64,000 nucleotides of DNA from assembly GCA_040752005.1 (NCBI GenBank), contig JBFMFX010000022.1, positions 4,073 to 68,072 on the forward strand. Direction: 5' to 3'. This DNA comes from RBG-16-66-20 sp040752005 (GTDB taxonomy: Bacteria > Pseudomonadota > Gammaproteobacteria > Burkholderiales > SG8-39). How positions within the stretch are numbered: the first letter of the stretch is position 1; each line of letters starts with the position of its first letter. The position numbers and the translations under genes were made by a program. Shown one piece after another: positions 48,435 through 58,561 of this stretch. The notes under the pieces were generated by a model that was not told where the DNA came from, made no database searches, and saw nothing but the letters and a program-made list of their open reading frames with translations.

Positions 48435-50171
48435 TCAATGGTTGTCCCGGGGCACGAACGCCCCGGATTTTCCGACAAGAAAATCGAGATCCGCGCCCTG
48501 ATCGGCCTGCAGCACGTGATCGTGGTAGAGCCGCCAGTAGCCGCGCTCGAGCGGCGGCTTGGGCGCGCGCCATGCCCTGCGGCGCCGTTCGAGCTCCTCG
48601 GGTGCGACTCGCAGCTCGAGCCTGCGCTTTTCCACGTCCAGCTCGATCAGGTCGCCGTCCTGCACCAGCGCGAGCGGCCCGCCGGCGGCGGCCTCCGGCA
48701 CCACGTGCAGCACCACCGTGCCGTAGGCCGTGCCGCTCATGCGCGCGTCCGAGATCCTCACCATGTCGGTGACGCCTTTTTTCAGGAGCTTGGGCGGCAG
48801 CGGCATGTTGCCCACCTCCGCCATGCCGGGATAGCCCTTCGGCCCGCAGTTTTTGAGCACCATCACCGAGCGCTCGTCCACGTCGAGCTTCGGATCGTCG
48901 ATGCGGCGGTGAAAGTCCTCGATGCTCTCGAACACCACCGCCCGGCCGCGGTGCTTCATGAGCCGGGGCGAGGCCGCCGAGGGCTTGATGATCGCACCTC
49001 CCGGGCAGAGATTGCCGCGCAGGACCGCGATGCCGGCGTTCTTCTTGAACGGCTTGCTCCAGGGGTGGATCACGTCGCGGTTCCAGCAGGGCGCGTCCTT
49101 CACGTTCTCCCAGATCGTCCTGCCGTTGACGGTGAGCGCGTCGCGGTGGAGCTTGCCGGCCTCGCCGAGCTCGCGCAGCACCGCAGGCAGCCCGCCCGCG
49201 TAGCAGAAGTCCTCCATCAGGTACTTGCCCGACGGCATCAGGTTGACGAGCGTGTGCACGCCACGGCCGAGCCGATCCCAGTCGTCGAGCGTGAGATCCA
49301 CGCCGAGCCGCCGCGCGATCGCGATCAGGTGGATGACGGCGTTGGTCGAGCCGCCGATCGCGGCGTTCGCCCGGATCGCGTTTTCGAACGCTTTGCGCGT
49401 GAGGATCTTCGACATCGTCGTGCCTTCCTTCACCAGCTCGACGATGCGGCGGCCGGCGGCCCGGGCGATGAGGTTGCGCCGCGCGTCCACCGCCGGAAAC
49501 GCGGCGTTGCCGGGCAGCCCGATGCCGAGCGCCTCCACCATCGAGGCCATGGTCGAGGCGGTGCCCATCGTCATGCAGTGGCCGTGCGAGCGGTGCATGC
49601 ACGATTCGGCCTCGTGGAATTCGGCGAGCGTGATTTTCCCGGCGCGCAGGTCCTCGGACATGGACCAGACGTTGGTGCCCGAGCCGATGTCGGCGCCGCG
49701 GTACTTGCCCGAGAGCATCGGTCCGCCGGAGACCATGATCGCCGGCAGGTCCACCGAGGCCGCGCCCATGAGCAGCGCCGGGGTGGTCTTGTCGCAGCCG
49801 GCGAGCAGCACCACGCCGTCCAGGGGATTGGCGCGAATGGATTCCTCGACGTCCATCGAGGCGAGGTTGCGATAGAGCATCGCGGTCGGCCGTAGCAGCG
49901 TCTCGCCGAGCGACATCACCGGGAATTCGAGCGGAAATCCGCCTGCCTCCTGCACGCCCGCCTTCACGTGCTCGGCGAGGGTACGAAAGTGCGAATTGCA
50001 GGGTGTCAGCTCCGAGTACGTGTTGCAGATGCCGATCACCGGGCGGCCGTCGAACTGGTCCTGCGGCACGCCGCGGTTCTTCACCCAGCTGCGATAGATG
50101 AAGCCGTAGATGTCCTGCCGCCCGAACCAGTGCGCCGAGCGTCGCCGGGTCCCGCCGGATTTCTTCGCCAT
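48435..50171 (-). CDS. IlvD/Edd-family sugar-acid dehydratase
   Basis: Iron-sulfur dehydratase of 578 aa. Cluster cysteines are in NTYSELTPCNSHF (or the preceding ICNTYSEL), LLAGCDKTTPALLMG and HRSHGHCMTMGTASTM; other motifs are MVSGGPMLSGKYRG, AAIGGSTNAVIHLIA and DARMSGTAYGTVVLHV. The sequence favours the sugar-acid branch (L-arabinonate, L-fuconate or xylonate dehydratase) over dihydroxyacid dehydratase of valine synthesis. With the SDR and FAH genes nearby it could make the 2-keto-3-deoxy acid of a non-phosphorylated sugar pathway. Confidence 0.9.
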   Translation of the reverse strand: MAKKSGGTRRRSAHWFGRQDIYGFIYRSWVKNRGVPQDQFDGRPVIGICNTYSELTPCNSHFRTLAEHVKAGVQEAGGFPLEFPVMSLGETLLRPTAMLYRNLASMDVEESIRANPLDGVVLLAGCDKTTPALLMGAASVDLPAIMVSGGPMLSGKYRGADIGSGTNVWSMSEDLRAGKITLAEFHEAESCMHRSHGHCMTMGTASTMASMVEALGIGLPGNAAFPAVDARRNLIARAAGRRIVELVKEGTTMSKILTRKAFENAIRANAAIGGSTNAVIHLIAIARRLGVDLTLDDWDRLGRGVHTLVNLMPSGKYLMEDFCYAGGLPAVLRELGEAGKLHRDALTVNGRTIWENVKDAPCWNRDVIHPWSKPFKKNAGIAVLRGNLCPGGAIIKPSAASPRLMKHRGRAVVFESIEDFHRRIDDPKLDVDERSVMVLKNCGPKGYPGMAEVGNMPLPPKLLKKGVTDMVRISDARMSGTAYGTVVLHVVPEAAAGGPLALVQDGDLIELDVEKRRLELRVAPEELERRRRAWRAPKPPLERGYWRLYHDHVLQADQGADLDFLVGKSGAFVPRDNH

Positions 50172-50173
50172 GG

Positions 50174-50920
50174 CTAGTAGGTCGCCCTGCCGCCGGAAAT
50201 GTCGAACACCGCGCCGGTGGAAAAGGAGCATTCCTCGGAGGCGAGCCAGCACGCGAGCGCGGCCACCTCCTCCACCGTCACGAACCTTCCCATCGGAATT
50301 TTGGACAGCATGTAGTCGATGTGCTGCTGCGAGATCTGGTCGAAGATCGCCGTCTTCGCCGCGGCCGGCGTCACGCAGTTGACGAGCACCCCGGTCTTCG
50401 CCAGCTCCTTGCCGAGCGATTTGGTGAGCGCGATGAGGCCCGCTTTCGCCGCGCTGTAGGCGGCGGCGTTCGGGTTGCCCTCTTTTCCGGCGATCGAGGC
50501 GACGTTGACGATGCGCCCGTAGCCCGCGCGCACCATGTGCGGCACCACGGCACGGCAGCAGAGGAACGGTCCGGTGAGGTCCACCTCCAGCACGCGCTTC
50601 CACTCCTCGACCGGGTATTCCGCTACCGGCATCGTCGGCCCGGCGATGCCGGCGTTGTTGACGAAGACGTCGATCTTGCCGAAGTCGGCGAGCGCCTTGC
50701 CGGTGGCGCGCTCGACCGCCGCGGCGTCGGTGACATCCACCGCCTCGCCTGAGGCGCGCGCTCCGAGCGCGGCGAGCGCCTTCTCCAGCAGCGCCGCAGC
50801 GCGGTCCCAGATCCGCACGCTTGCGCCGGAGGCGACGAGCCGTTTCGCGATCGCGAACCCGATCCCCTGAGCGCCGCCGGTGACGATCGCGGTGCGACCG
50901 CCGAAATCAAGCTGGTTCAT
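50174..50920 (-). CDS. SDR-family sugar/sugar-acid dehydrogenase
   Basis: Classical SDR of 248 aa. Cofactor site TAIVTGGAQGIGFAIAKRL; an acidic residue in VRIWDRAAALL suggests NAD; NNAGIAGP; the catalytic set NVASIAGKEGNPNAAAYSAAKAG holds Ser, Tyr and Lys (YSAAK). C-terminal FDISGGRATY. It likely oxidises a sugar or lactone precursor ahead of the adjacent IlvD-type dehydratase, whose start is 2 nt behind its stop. Confidence 0.9.
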   Translation of the reverse strand: MNQLDFGGRTAIVTGGAQGIGFAIAKRLVASGASVRIWDRAAALLEKALAALGARASGEAVDVTDAAAVERATGKALADFGKIDVFVNNAGIAGPTMPVAEYPVEEWKRVLEVDLTGPFLCCRAVVPHMVRAGYGRIVNVASIAGKEGNPNAAAYSAAKAGLIALTKSLGKELAKTGVLVNCVTPAAAKTAIFDQISQQHIDYMLSKIPMGRFVTVEEVAALACWLASEECSFSTGAVFDISGGRATY

Positions 50921-51777
50921 TCCTTCACGGCTCCTGTCATGCCCGACACGTAGTGCTCGACGAAGAACGAGTACAGCACCGCCACCGGCAGCGAGCCGAG
51001 CAGCGCTCCGGCCATCAGCGCGCCCCAGTGGTAGACGTCGCCTTCGACCAGCTCGGTCACCACGCCCACCGGCACGGTCTTCATCTCCGAAGAGGAGATG
51101 AAGGTGAGCGCGTAGATGAACTCGTTCCACGACAGCGTGAAGGCGAAGATCCCGGCCGAGATCAGGCCCGGCACCGCGAGCGGCAGGATGATCTTGGTGA
51201 GGATCTGCCAGCGCGTCGCGCCGTCAATCAGCGCGCATTCCTCCAGCTCGTAGGGGATGGTGCGGAAGTAGCCCATCAGCAGCCAGGTGCAGAACGGGAT
51301 CAGGAAAGTCGGATAGGTGAGGATGAGCGCAAGCCGCGTGTCGAACAGCCCCAGCTCGAACACGATCGCCGCGAGCGGGATGAACAGGATCGAGGGCGGC
51401 ACCAGATAGGCGAGGAAGATCGCGAGGCCCACCTGCCGGGAGCCGCGGAAGCGCAGCCGCTCGATCGCGTAGGCGGCGAGCACGCTCGCCGCGAGCGAGG
51501 CGAAGGTCGAGACCACCGCCACCAGCATCGTGTTCCACATCCACTGCGGGTACTCGGTGCGCAGCAGCAGCCGTTCGAAGTGCGCGAGCGTCGGGTTCGC
51601 GATCCAGAACGGGTTGGCCGCCTTGGAGACCAGCTCCTCGTTCGGCTTGAACGAGGTCATCGCCATCCAGTAGAACGGAAAGAGCAGCACGAACAGAAAG
51701 ACGCCGAGCGGCACGTACAGCGTCACCCAGCGCCGCGGCAGCGTCTCCAGGTAGTCCATGCCTTCGCGCGCGCTCAC
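50917..51777 (-). CDS. Carbohydrate ABC transporter permease (MalG type)
   Basis: Inner-membrane permease of 286 aa with six predicted helices and the EAA loop YELEECALIDGATRWQILTK. Start GTG 51777 overlaps the stop of the preceding permease gene and has GGAGG nine bases upstream; ATG 51759 is the alternative. Together with the MalF-type permease, binding protein and ATPase it forms a CUT1 sugar importer. Its stop overlaps the SDR start. Confidence 0.92.
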   Translation of the reverse strand: MSAREGMDYLETLPRRWVTLYVPLGVFLFVLLFPFYWMAMTSFKPNEELVSKAANPFWIANPTLAHFERLLLRTEYPQWMWNTMLVAVVSTFASLAASVLAAYAIERLRFRGSRQVGLAIFLAYLVPPSILFIPLAAIVFELGLFDTRLALILTYPTFLIPFCTWLLMGYFRTIPYELEECALIDGATRWQILTKIILPLAVPGLISAGIFAFTLSWNEFIYALTFISSSEMKTVPVGVVTELVEGDVYHWGALMAGALLGSLPVAVLYSFFVEHYVSGMTGAVKE

Positions 51778-52763
51778 CGGTCGGCGCCTCCCTGCTGCCA
51801 GGCGCGCCGCTGCAGGCCGAAGTACGAGAACAGGATCGCGGCGAGCAGGAACGGCACCATCGCCGTGGCGAGCGCCGCGCCCTCGCCGAGCGCCCCTCCC
51901 GGGATGGCGCGCTGAAACGACAGCGTCGCCATCAGGTGCGTGGCGTTGAGCGGCCCGCCGCGCGTGAGCACGTAGATGAGCTGGAAGTCGGTGAAGGTGA
52001 ACAGCACGCTGAAGGTCATCACCACGGCGATGATCGGCGTGAGCATCGGCAGCGTCACATGGCGGAACTTCTGCCATTCGGTGGCGCCGTCGAGCGCCGC
52101 CGCCTCGTACAGCGAGGGCGGGATGGTCTGCAGACCCGCGAGCAGGCAGATGGCGACGAACGGCACCCCGCGCCAGACGTTGGCGGCGATGGTCGAGAAG
52201 CGCGCCGCCCACGGCTGGCCGAGAAAATCGATGTAGCGATCGATGAGCCCCATCTTCGTGAGCGCCCAGGACAACACCGAGAACTGCGCGTCGTACAGCC
52301 ACCAGAACGCGATTGCCGAGAGCGCGGTCGGCACGATGAAGGGCAGCAGCACCACGGCGCGGATGAAGGCCTTGAACGGCAGGTGGCGGTTGAGGAGCAG
52401 CGCAAGCCACAGACCGAGGGCGAACTTCAGCGCGCTCGCCACCGCCGTGTAGAACAGCGTATTGAAGAGCGAGAGCTGCGCGACCGAATCGCCGAGCAGG
52501 AAGGCGAAGTTGTCCAGCCCGACCCAGCGGCCCGGACGCCCGATCTTGGCGTCGGTGAAGCCGAGCCAGGTGCCCAGCCCGAGCGGATAGGTGAGGAAGA
52601 CCAGGAGCAGCGCCCCGGCGGGCAGCATGAACGCGAGCCCGAGGAAATTGCGGTTGTCAAGCAGACGGTGCACGAGCCGGCGCGGGCGGACGGACGGCGC
52701 CGGCGCGGCCGGCGGCCGTACCGTCCGCAAGGCCAAACCGGAGCGCGGCGCGCCCGGGTTCAC
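51774..52763 (-). CDS. Carbohydrate ABC transporter permease (MalF type)
   Basis: Inner-membrane permease of 329 aa with a long Pro/Arg-rich cytoplasmic N-terminus. Membrane helices begin at FLGLAFMLPAGALLLVFLTY, and the EAA loop is SLYEAAALDGATEWQKFRHV. Start GTG 52763 overlaps the stop of the binding-protein gene. It is the partner of the MalG-type permease. Confidence 0.92.
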   Translation of the reverse strand: MNPGAPRSGLALRTVRPPAAPAPSVRPRRLVHRLLDNRNFLGLAFMLPAGALLLVFLTYPLGLGTWLGFTDAKIGRPGRWVGLDNFAFLLGDSVAQLSLFNTLFYTAVASALKFALGLWLALLLNRHLPFKAFIRAVVLLPFIVPTALSAIAFWWLYDAQFSVLSWALTKMGLIDRYIDFLGQPWAARFSTIAANVWRGVPFVAICLLAGLQTIPPSLYEAAALDGATEWQKFRHVTLPMLTPIIAVVMTFSVLFTFTDFQLIYVLTRGGPLNATHLMATLSFQRAIPGGALGEGAALATAMVPFLLAAILFSYFGLQRRAWQQGGADR

Positions 52764-54076
52764 ACCTTGTAGTAACGGTTGGCGCGCGCTGCCGCGCGCT
52801 CGGCGGCTTCCTTCGGCGTCTTCGCGCCGCTCGCCGCCTCGGCCACCATGTTGACGATGATGAAGTCCGCCATCGCCGCCGCCGAGGCGTAGCCGAGCGG
52901 CCCGGCGTAGCTGTGCGGCGTCATCTTCGCCACGCAGTCGCGGTACGGCGTGTGCTTCGGATCGGCGGTCCAGATCGGGTTCGCGTCGTAGGCCTTGAGC
53001 GGGTGGGTGACATAGCCGATCGCCGCCTGCTGCCAGGGCTCGTACTGCTCCTTCTCCATCATGAAGGCGACGAAGGCCTTGGCCGCGTTCGGCGCCCTGG
53101 TGTACTTGAACACCATTGCCTGCGAGATCAGGTGCAGCTCCATCGGCCGGCCGATCGGCCCGATCGGGTAGTTGGCGTGGCCGATGTCGGGCACCATCTC
53201 CTTGATCTTGGGATCGTTCGAGGTCTTGGCGGCGTAGTAAATCGAGATGCCGTTGTTCGTGCAGCTGATCTGCCCGTCGAGGAACGCCTTGTTGTTGTTC
53301 GGGTCGAGCCAGGAAAGCGTTCCCGGCACGAAGGTGGCGTAGAGCTCTTTCGCGTATTCCAGCGCCCGGATCGTCTCCGGGCTGTTGATGACGACGTTGC
53401 CCCTCTCGTCCACCAGCCGGCCGCCGAAAGACCACACCAGCCAGTGCGTCCAGGAGTTGCCGTCGCCGACCGCGTTGCCGAGGGCGAATCCCGGCGGCGT
53501 GCCCCTCGCCTTGAGCGCCTTGCACAGCTCGAGGAACCCGGCGGTGTCCTTCGGAAACTCCTTGAATCCGGCCGCCTGTACATGGCTGATGCGGTGCACG
53601 AAGCAGGCGCCGGCGGCGCCCAGCGGAATCGCGATCCAGCGCTCGCCGCGCTTGCCGTAGGTCTCGGCCACCGGGAACCAGCCGCCGTACTTCGCGCCGA
53701 GATAGGTGCCGACGTCGGTGAGGTCGAGGAGCTTGTCGGGGTACTGGTGCGGGTCGTCGAACCAGCCGTAGATGATGTCCGGGCCCGAGCCGACGTTGGC
53801 TGCCACCGCCGCTTTCGGCCGCACGTCTTCCCAGCCCTCGTTGTCCACTCGTACCTCGACGCCGAACTTCTCGGAGAACTTCTTCACGTTCTGCATGAAG
53901 ACGTCCTCGTCACCCTGCACGAAGCGCTTCCAGCGCAGCACGCGCAGTTTCGCGCCCTTCTCCGGTCGGTAAGTGAAGCCGGGTGCCGCCTTGCCCTGCG
54001 CCTGCGCAAGCAGCGGCGCGCCCGCGGCGATGCCGGCGGTCAGTTTCAGGAAATCGCGTCGGTTCATGTTGCTCAT
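52760..54076 (-). CDS. Carbohydrate ABC substrate-binding protein, Tat-exported
   Basis: Family 1 extracellular solute-binding protein of 438 aa. The twin-arginine signal MNRRDFLKLTAGIAAGAPLL implies export in folded form. The mature part starts GAKLRVLRWKRFVQGDEDVF; GSGPDIIYGWFDDPHQYPDK and FGGRLVDERGNVVINSPETI are typical of CUT1 sugar-binding proteins. First structural gene after the ATPase gene in the transporter set. The ligand is unknown. Confidence 0.92.
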   Translation of the reverse strand: MSNMNRRDFLKLTAGIAAGAPLLAQAQGKAAPGFTYRPEKGAKLRVLRWKRFVQGDEDVFMQNVKKFSEKFGVEVRVDNEGWEDVRPKAAVAANVGSGPDIIYGWFDDPHQYPDKLLDLTDVGTYLGAKYGGWFPVAETYGKRGERWIAIPLGAAGACFVHRISHVQAAGFKEFPKDTAGFLELCKALKARGTPPGFALGNAVGDGNSWTHWLVWSFGGRLVDERGNVVINSPETIRALEYAKELYATFVPGTLSWLDPNNNKAFLDGQISCTNNGISIYYAAKTSNDPKIKEMVPDIGHANYPIGPIGRPMELHLISQAMVFKYTRAPNAAKAFVAFMMEKEQYEPWQQAAIGYVTHPLKAYDANPIWTADPKHTPYRDCVAKMTPHSYAGPLGYASAAAMADFIIVNMVAEAASGAKTPKEAAERAAARANRYYKV

Positions 54077-54101
54077 GGGGCCTCCTTGGGTGAGAGCGGG
54101 C

Positions 54102-55151
<1,050 letters not shown>

Positions 55152-55154
55152 GGC

Positions 55155-55856
55155 TCAGGCGGCCGCCTTCCAGTCCTTGCTGTAGCGCCGGCGCGTCATC
55201 GTCATGTGCCGGCGCATCGCCGCGCGCGCCGCGCGCGCGTCACGGCGCACGATCGCTGCGAGCACCGCGTGGTGCTCGCGCAGGGTGTCGTTCGCCATCG
55301 CCGGATATTCGAGCTTGCGTTCGAGCGCGCGGTACATCGGTCCCAGGCGCAGGTCCCACAGGGTCTGAACGAGCAGCAGCAGCGCGCTGTTGCCGGCCGC
55401 CTCGGCGATCGCGAGGTGGAAGGCCCGATCGGCCTCGAGCGGATTGTGATGGCGCTTCGCCTCCTCGGCGTAGCGCGCGTGCGCCTCGCGCAGCGCGCGC
55501 AACTGCGCCGCGCCGGCGTGCCGGGCGGCGAGTGCCGCGCATTCGGGCTCGATCAGCCGGCGCGCGTGCATCACCTCGAACGGCCCCGAGCCGGCATCGC
55601 GCGTGCCGGCCGCCTTTGCCGCGCCGGGCTGCGCGACGTAGATGCCCGAGCCGACGCGCACATCGAGCAGGCCCTCCATCTCGAGGGCGATCAGCGCCTC
55701 GCGCACGCTCGGCCGGCTCACGCCCAGCTGGCGCGCGAGCTCGCGTTCCGCGGGCAGGCGCGCCCCCGGCGCCGCGCCGCCGGTCTCGATCAGCGTGCGG
55801 ATCTGATCGGCGATCTGCCGGTAGAGGCGGCGCGGTTCGACGGCCTGCAGGCGCAT
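55155..55856 (-). CDS. GntR/FadR-family regulator
   Basis: Transcription regulator (233 aa) with N-terminal winged helix-turn-helix: RRLYRQIADQIRTLIETG, LPAERELARQLGVSRPSVRE and ALIALEMEGLLDVRVGSGIY. The FCD effector domain (IEPECAALAARHAG; DRAFHLAIAEAAGN; REHHAVLAAIVRRDA) usually binds a carboxylic acid with a metal. It is first in the sugar-acid operon and divergent from the SDR-FAH pair, so it probably represses both in the absence of a sugar acid. ATG 55856 is preferred since the upstream extension is unlike the family. Confidence 0.9.
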   Translation of the reverse strand: MRLQAVEPRRLYRQIADQIRTLIETGGAAPGARLPAERELARQLGVSRPSVREALIALEMEGLLDVRVGSGIYVAQPGAAKAAGTRDAGSGPFEVMHARRLIEPECAALAARHAGAAQLRALREAHARYAEEAKRHHNPLEADRAFHLAIAEAAGNSALLLLVQTLWDLRLGPMYRALERKLEYPAMANDTLREHHAVLAAIVRRDARAARAAMRRHMTMTRRRYSKDWKAAA

Positions 55857-55952
55857 GCGCGGGGCTCGGAACGCTCGGACGCGGGAAGGAGCGCAGCGTA
55901 GCGAGGCGGAGCGCAATCGGTCAAGTGGTCAGGCCGCTTTTGCGGGCGGGCG

Positions 55953-55981
55953 TTTCGCAGCCGGGGGCACCGGGCTATAAT
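55953..55981 (+). promoter_or_regulatory. Promoter of the SDR-FAH pair
   Basis: TTTCGC (55953-55958) and a consensus TATAAT (55976-55981) are spaced by 17 bp in the divergent gap to the GntR gene, about 40 bp upstream of the SDR start. Confidence 0.5.
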
Positions 55982-56021
55982 CGGCGCCCTTCAAGAAGAA
56001 ACGGTCATCGTCCTTTCCATC

Positions 56022-56762
56022 ATGGCAGGCAGACTGGCAGGCAAGGTCGCGTTCGTCACCGCGGCCGGGCAGGGCATCGGGCGCGGCGCGGCGCTCGCGT
56101 TCGCGCGCGAAGGCGCCGTCGTGTGGGCGACCGACATCAATCCGAAGACGCTGGCGGAAATCGAGGGCCGGGACGGCATCCGCACGCGCGTCCTCGACGT
56201 CACCGACGAGCGGGCGATCGCCCGCGTCGCCGCCGAGGTCGGCGCGGCGGACGTGCTGTTCAACTGCGCCGGGTTCGTGCACCATGGCACGATCCTCGAC
56301 TGCACGCCGGCCGACTGGGACTTCAGTTTCAATCTGAACGTGAAGTCGATGTACCTGGTGACGCGGGCGTTCCTGCCCGCGATGCTGGCCAAGGGCGGCG
56401 GCTCGATCATCAACATGTCCTCGATCGCCTCCAGCCTCCGCGGGCTGCCGAACCGCTTCGTGTACGGCGCGACCAAGGCCGCGGTGATCGGGCTCACCAA
56501 GGCGATCGCCGCCGACTACGTGCGCCAGGGCATCCGCTGCAACGCCGTCGCGCCCGGCACCGTGGACACGCCCTCGCTTGCCGAGCGCATCGCCGCGTTC
56601 CCGGATCCGGTGAAGGCGCGCCAGGACTTCATCGCCCGCCAGCCGATGGGGCGCCTCGGCACGGTGGAGGACATCACGGGAATTCTGGTGTACCTCGCTT
56701 CCGACGAGTCGCGCTTCGCGACCGGCAACGTGTATTCGATCGATGGGGGAATGACGATATGA
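56022..56762 (+). CDS. SDR, 2-keto-3-deoxy-L-fuconate dehydrogenase-like
   Basis: SDR of 246 aa close to the group of 2-keto-3-deoxy-L-fuconate dehydrogenases and BDH2-like proteins. KVAFVTAAGQGIGRGAALAF is the cofactor site, with Asp in VWATDINPKTL favouring NAD; FNCAGFVHHGTILD; catalytic SSIASSLRGLPNRFVYGATK contains Ser, Tyr and Lys (YGATK). C-terminal VYSIDGGMTI. Coupled by ATGA overlap to the FAH-fold hydrolase gene, the usual partner in the non-phosphorylated L-fucose/L-rhamnose route that yields pyruvate and lactate. Confidence 0.88.
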   Translation: MAGRLAGKVAFVTAAGQGIGRGAALAFAREGAVVWATDINPKTLAEIEGRDGIRTRVLDVTDERAIARVAAEVGAADVLFNCAGFVHHGTILDCTPADWDFSFNLNVKSMYLVTRAFLPAMLAKGGGSIINMSSIASSLRGLPNRFVYGATKAAVIGLTKAIAADYVRQGIRCNAVAPGTVDTPSLAERIAAFPDPVKARQDFIARQPMGRLGTVEDITGILVYLASDESRFATGNVYSIDGGMTI

Positions 56763-57607
56763 AACTCTGCCGTTACGGCAGGAATGGCTACGAGAAGCCG
56801 GGCATGATCGATGCCGAGGGGCGGCTGCGCGATCTGTCCAAGATCGTGGACAACATCGGGCCGAACGAGATTTCGCCGCGCGGGCTGAAGATGCTGGCGA
56901 AGGTGAAGCCCGAGTCGCTGCCTGTGGTGACGAACAACGCGCGCCTGGGCGTGCCCTACGTCGGCATCGGCAAGTTCGTCGCGATCGGCCTCAACTACTT
57001 GGACCACGCGAAAGAGGCCGGAATGCCGATCCCGAGCGAGCCGATCGTTTTCCTCAAGGCGACGACCTGCATCAGCGGGCCGTACGACGACATCGTGCAG
57101 CCCAAGGGCTCGACCAAGCTCGACTGGGAGGTGGAGCTGGGCGTGGTGATCGGCACCAAGGCGCAGTACGTGAGCGAAAAGGACGCCCTTTCGCACGTCG
57201 CGGGCTACTGCGTGGTGAACGACGTCTCCGAGCGCTCGTTCCAGCTCGCGACCAGCCAGTGGGACAAGGGCAAGGGATTCGACACCGCCGGCCCGATCGG
57301 GCCGTGGCTGGTCACTCCCGACGAAGTCGGCGATCCGCAGGCGCTCGACATGTGGCTGGACGTCAACGGCCGGCGCATGCAGACCGGAAACACCCGCACC
57401 ATGATCTTCTCGGTCGCCCAGCTCATCTCGCATGTGAGCCACTACATGACGCTGATGCCGGGCGACATCATCACCACCGGGACGCCGCCCGGGGTGGGCA
57501 TGGGCATGAAGCCCGCGCCGATCTTCCTCAAGCCCGGCGACGTGGTGACGCTCGGCATCCAGGGCCTGGGCGAGCAGCGCACCCGCGTCGTCGCCTGGCA
57601 AGGCTGA
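56759..57607 (+). CDS. Fumarylacetoacetase-fold hydrolase (2,4-diketo-3-deoxy acid hydrolase-like)
   Basis: FAH-family enzyme of 282 aa. Motifs: KFVAIGLNYLDHAKEAGMPI, TKLDWEVELGVVIGTKAQYV (metal-binding Glu), VNDVSERSFQLATSQWDKGK and DIITTGTPPGVGMGMKPAPI. Paired with the KDF-dehydrogenase-like SDR it probably splits 2,4-diketo-3-deoxy-fuconate or a related diketo acid to pyruvate and a short hydroxy acid. Other FAH members act on maleylpyruvate or ureidoglycolate; context argues for the sugar-acid role. A strong terminator follows. Confidence 0.88.
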   Translation: MKLCRYGRNGYEKPGMIDAEGRLRDLSKIVDNIGPNEISPRGLKMLAKVKPESLPVVTNNARLGVPYVGIGKFVAIGLNYLDHAKEAGMPIPSEPIVFLKATTCISGPYDDIVQPKGSTKLDWEVELGVVIGTKAQYVSEKDALSHVAGYCVVNDVSERSFQLATSQWDKGKGFDTAGPIGPWLVTPDEVGDPQALDMWLDVNGRRMQTGNTRTMIFSVAQLISHVSHYMTLMPGDIITTGTPPGVGMGMKPAPIFLKPGDVVTLGIQGLGEQRTRVVAWQG

Positions 57608-57611
57608 AAAG

Positions 57612-57643
57612 ACAGGGTCAGACCCGGGTCTGACCCTGTTTTT
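57612..57643 (+). terminator. Intrinsic terminator with perfect 14-bp arms
   Basis: ACAGGGTCAGACCC followed directly by GGGTCTGACCCTGT and TTTTT gives a strong hairpin plus T-tract 4 nt behind the FAH stop. Lying between convergent genes, it may serve both directions. Its 5' half resembles the repeats behind rph and speDE. Confidence 0.85.
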
Positions 57644-57644
57644 G

Positions 57645-58535
57645 CTAGCGCATCTGCGAGGTCATGGAAGTGAGGCGGTCGGCCATCGCCTTGAGCAGCG
57701 ACATGCCGAACGATGGGCTCGTTCTCACCAGAGCGAGGAAATCGTTCCGGTTCAGGCCCATCAGCTCGCAGTCGGTTTCGGCCAGCGCGGCGGCGCTGCG
57801 CGGCGACTGGTCCACGATCGCCATTTCGCCGAACGTGCCTCCGGGGCCGACGCGCTCGACCGGCTTGCCGGCGATGACGATCGCGACCGTGCCGGCGGCG
57901 ACGATGTACATGAAGGCGCCGGTGTCGCCTTCCTTGAAGATCGTCTGCCCGGCCCTGCAGCGCACCGGTTCCCGGTCGCGCAGCAGGTTCCTGAGCCCCG
58001 CCATCAGTTTTTTGTCGAAGACGCTGGAGGCCTTCGAGAGGTCCGCGGCCGCGAGCGCGTTGCGCCGGCGCAGCGCCGCCGCGGTCTGCCGGATGCGCAG
58101 GATCATGATGCTCATCAGCATCAGCGCGAACTCGGGCTTGCGCCGCAGCCCCTCCTCGAACTGCTTGCCGTCCAGCGCGATCAGCCGGCAGCGGGTCTTC
58201 GCGATCGCCGAGGCGCTGCGCGGTTCGTGCGTGAGCGCCGCCATCTCGCCGAAGATCTCGCCCACCTTGACGGTGCCGAGCACCTGATCGCCGACCTGGA
58301 GGTTCACCTCGCCTTCGAGCACCAGGTACATCCTGTCGTTCCTGGAGAACAGGCCCGAGGTCTTGTCGCCGGCGGCAAAGAGCACCGTGCCGGGCGCGGC
58401 CTCCTCCGGTTTGCCGGCGCCGCGGAAGAAGTCCATCGCGACGGCGGCGTTGTAGACCGCGCTCGCCGCCGGGCGCGCGGACTCCGCCGAAGCCGCCGGC
58501 AGCGGCCCGGTCTTCGAGAAGTCGAGGTCGCTCAC
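57645..58535 (-). CDS. Protein with two cyclic-nucleotide-binding domains
   Basis: A 296-aa soluble protein built from two cNMP-binding (CRP-like) domains and no DNA-binding or catalytic domain. Domain 1 lies at about residues 45-150 (YLVLEGEVNLQVGDQVLGTV; VGEIFGEMAALTHEPRSASA), domain 2 at about 185-290 (AGQTIFKEGDTGAFMYIVAA; GTFGEMAIVDQSPRSAAALA). Both have the phosphate-binding FGEMA and PRSA elements, so both could bind a nucleotide. The linker is helical. The output is unknown; such proteins may regulate partners allosterically. Confidence 0.87.
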   Translation of the reverse strand: MSDLDFSKTGPLPAASAESARPAASAVYNAAVAMDFFRGAGKPEEAAPGTVLFAAGDKTSGLFSRNDRMYLVLEGEVNLQVGDQVLGTVKVGEIFGEMAALTHEPRSASAIAKTRCRLIALDGKQFEEGLRRKPEFALMLMSIMILRIRQTAAALRRRNALAAADLSKASSVFDKKLMAGLRNLLRDREPVRCRAGQTIFKEGDTGAFMYIVAAGTVAIVIAGKPVERVGPGGTFGEMAIVDQSPRSAAALAETDCELMGLNRNDFLALVRTSPSFGMSLLKAMADRLTSMTSQMR

Positions 58536-58561
58536 GACGCGAGTCTAATACGGCGCCCGGC

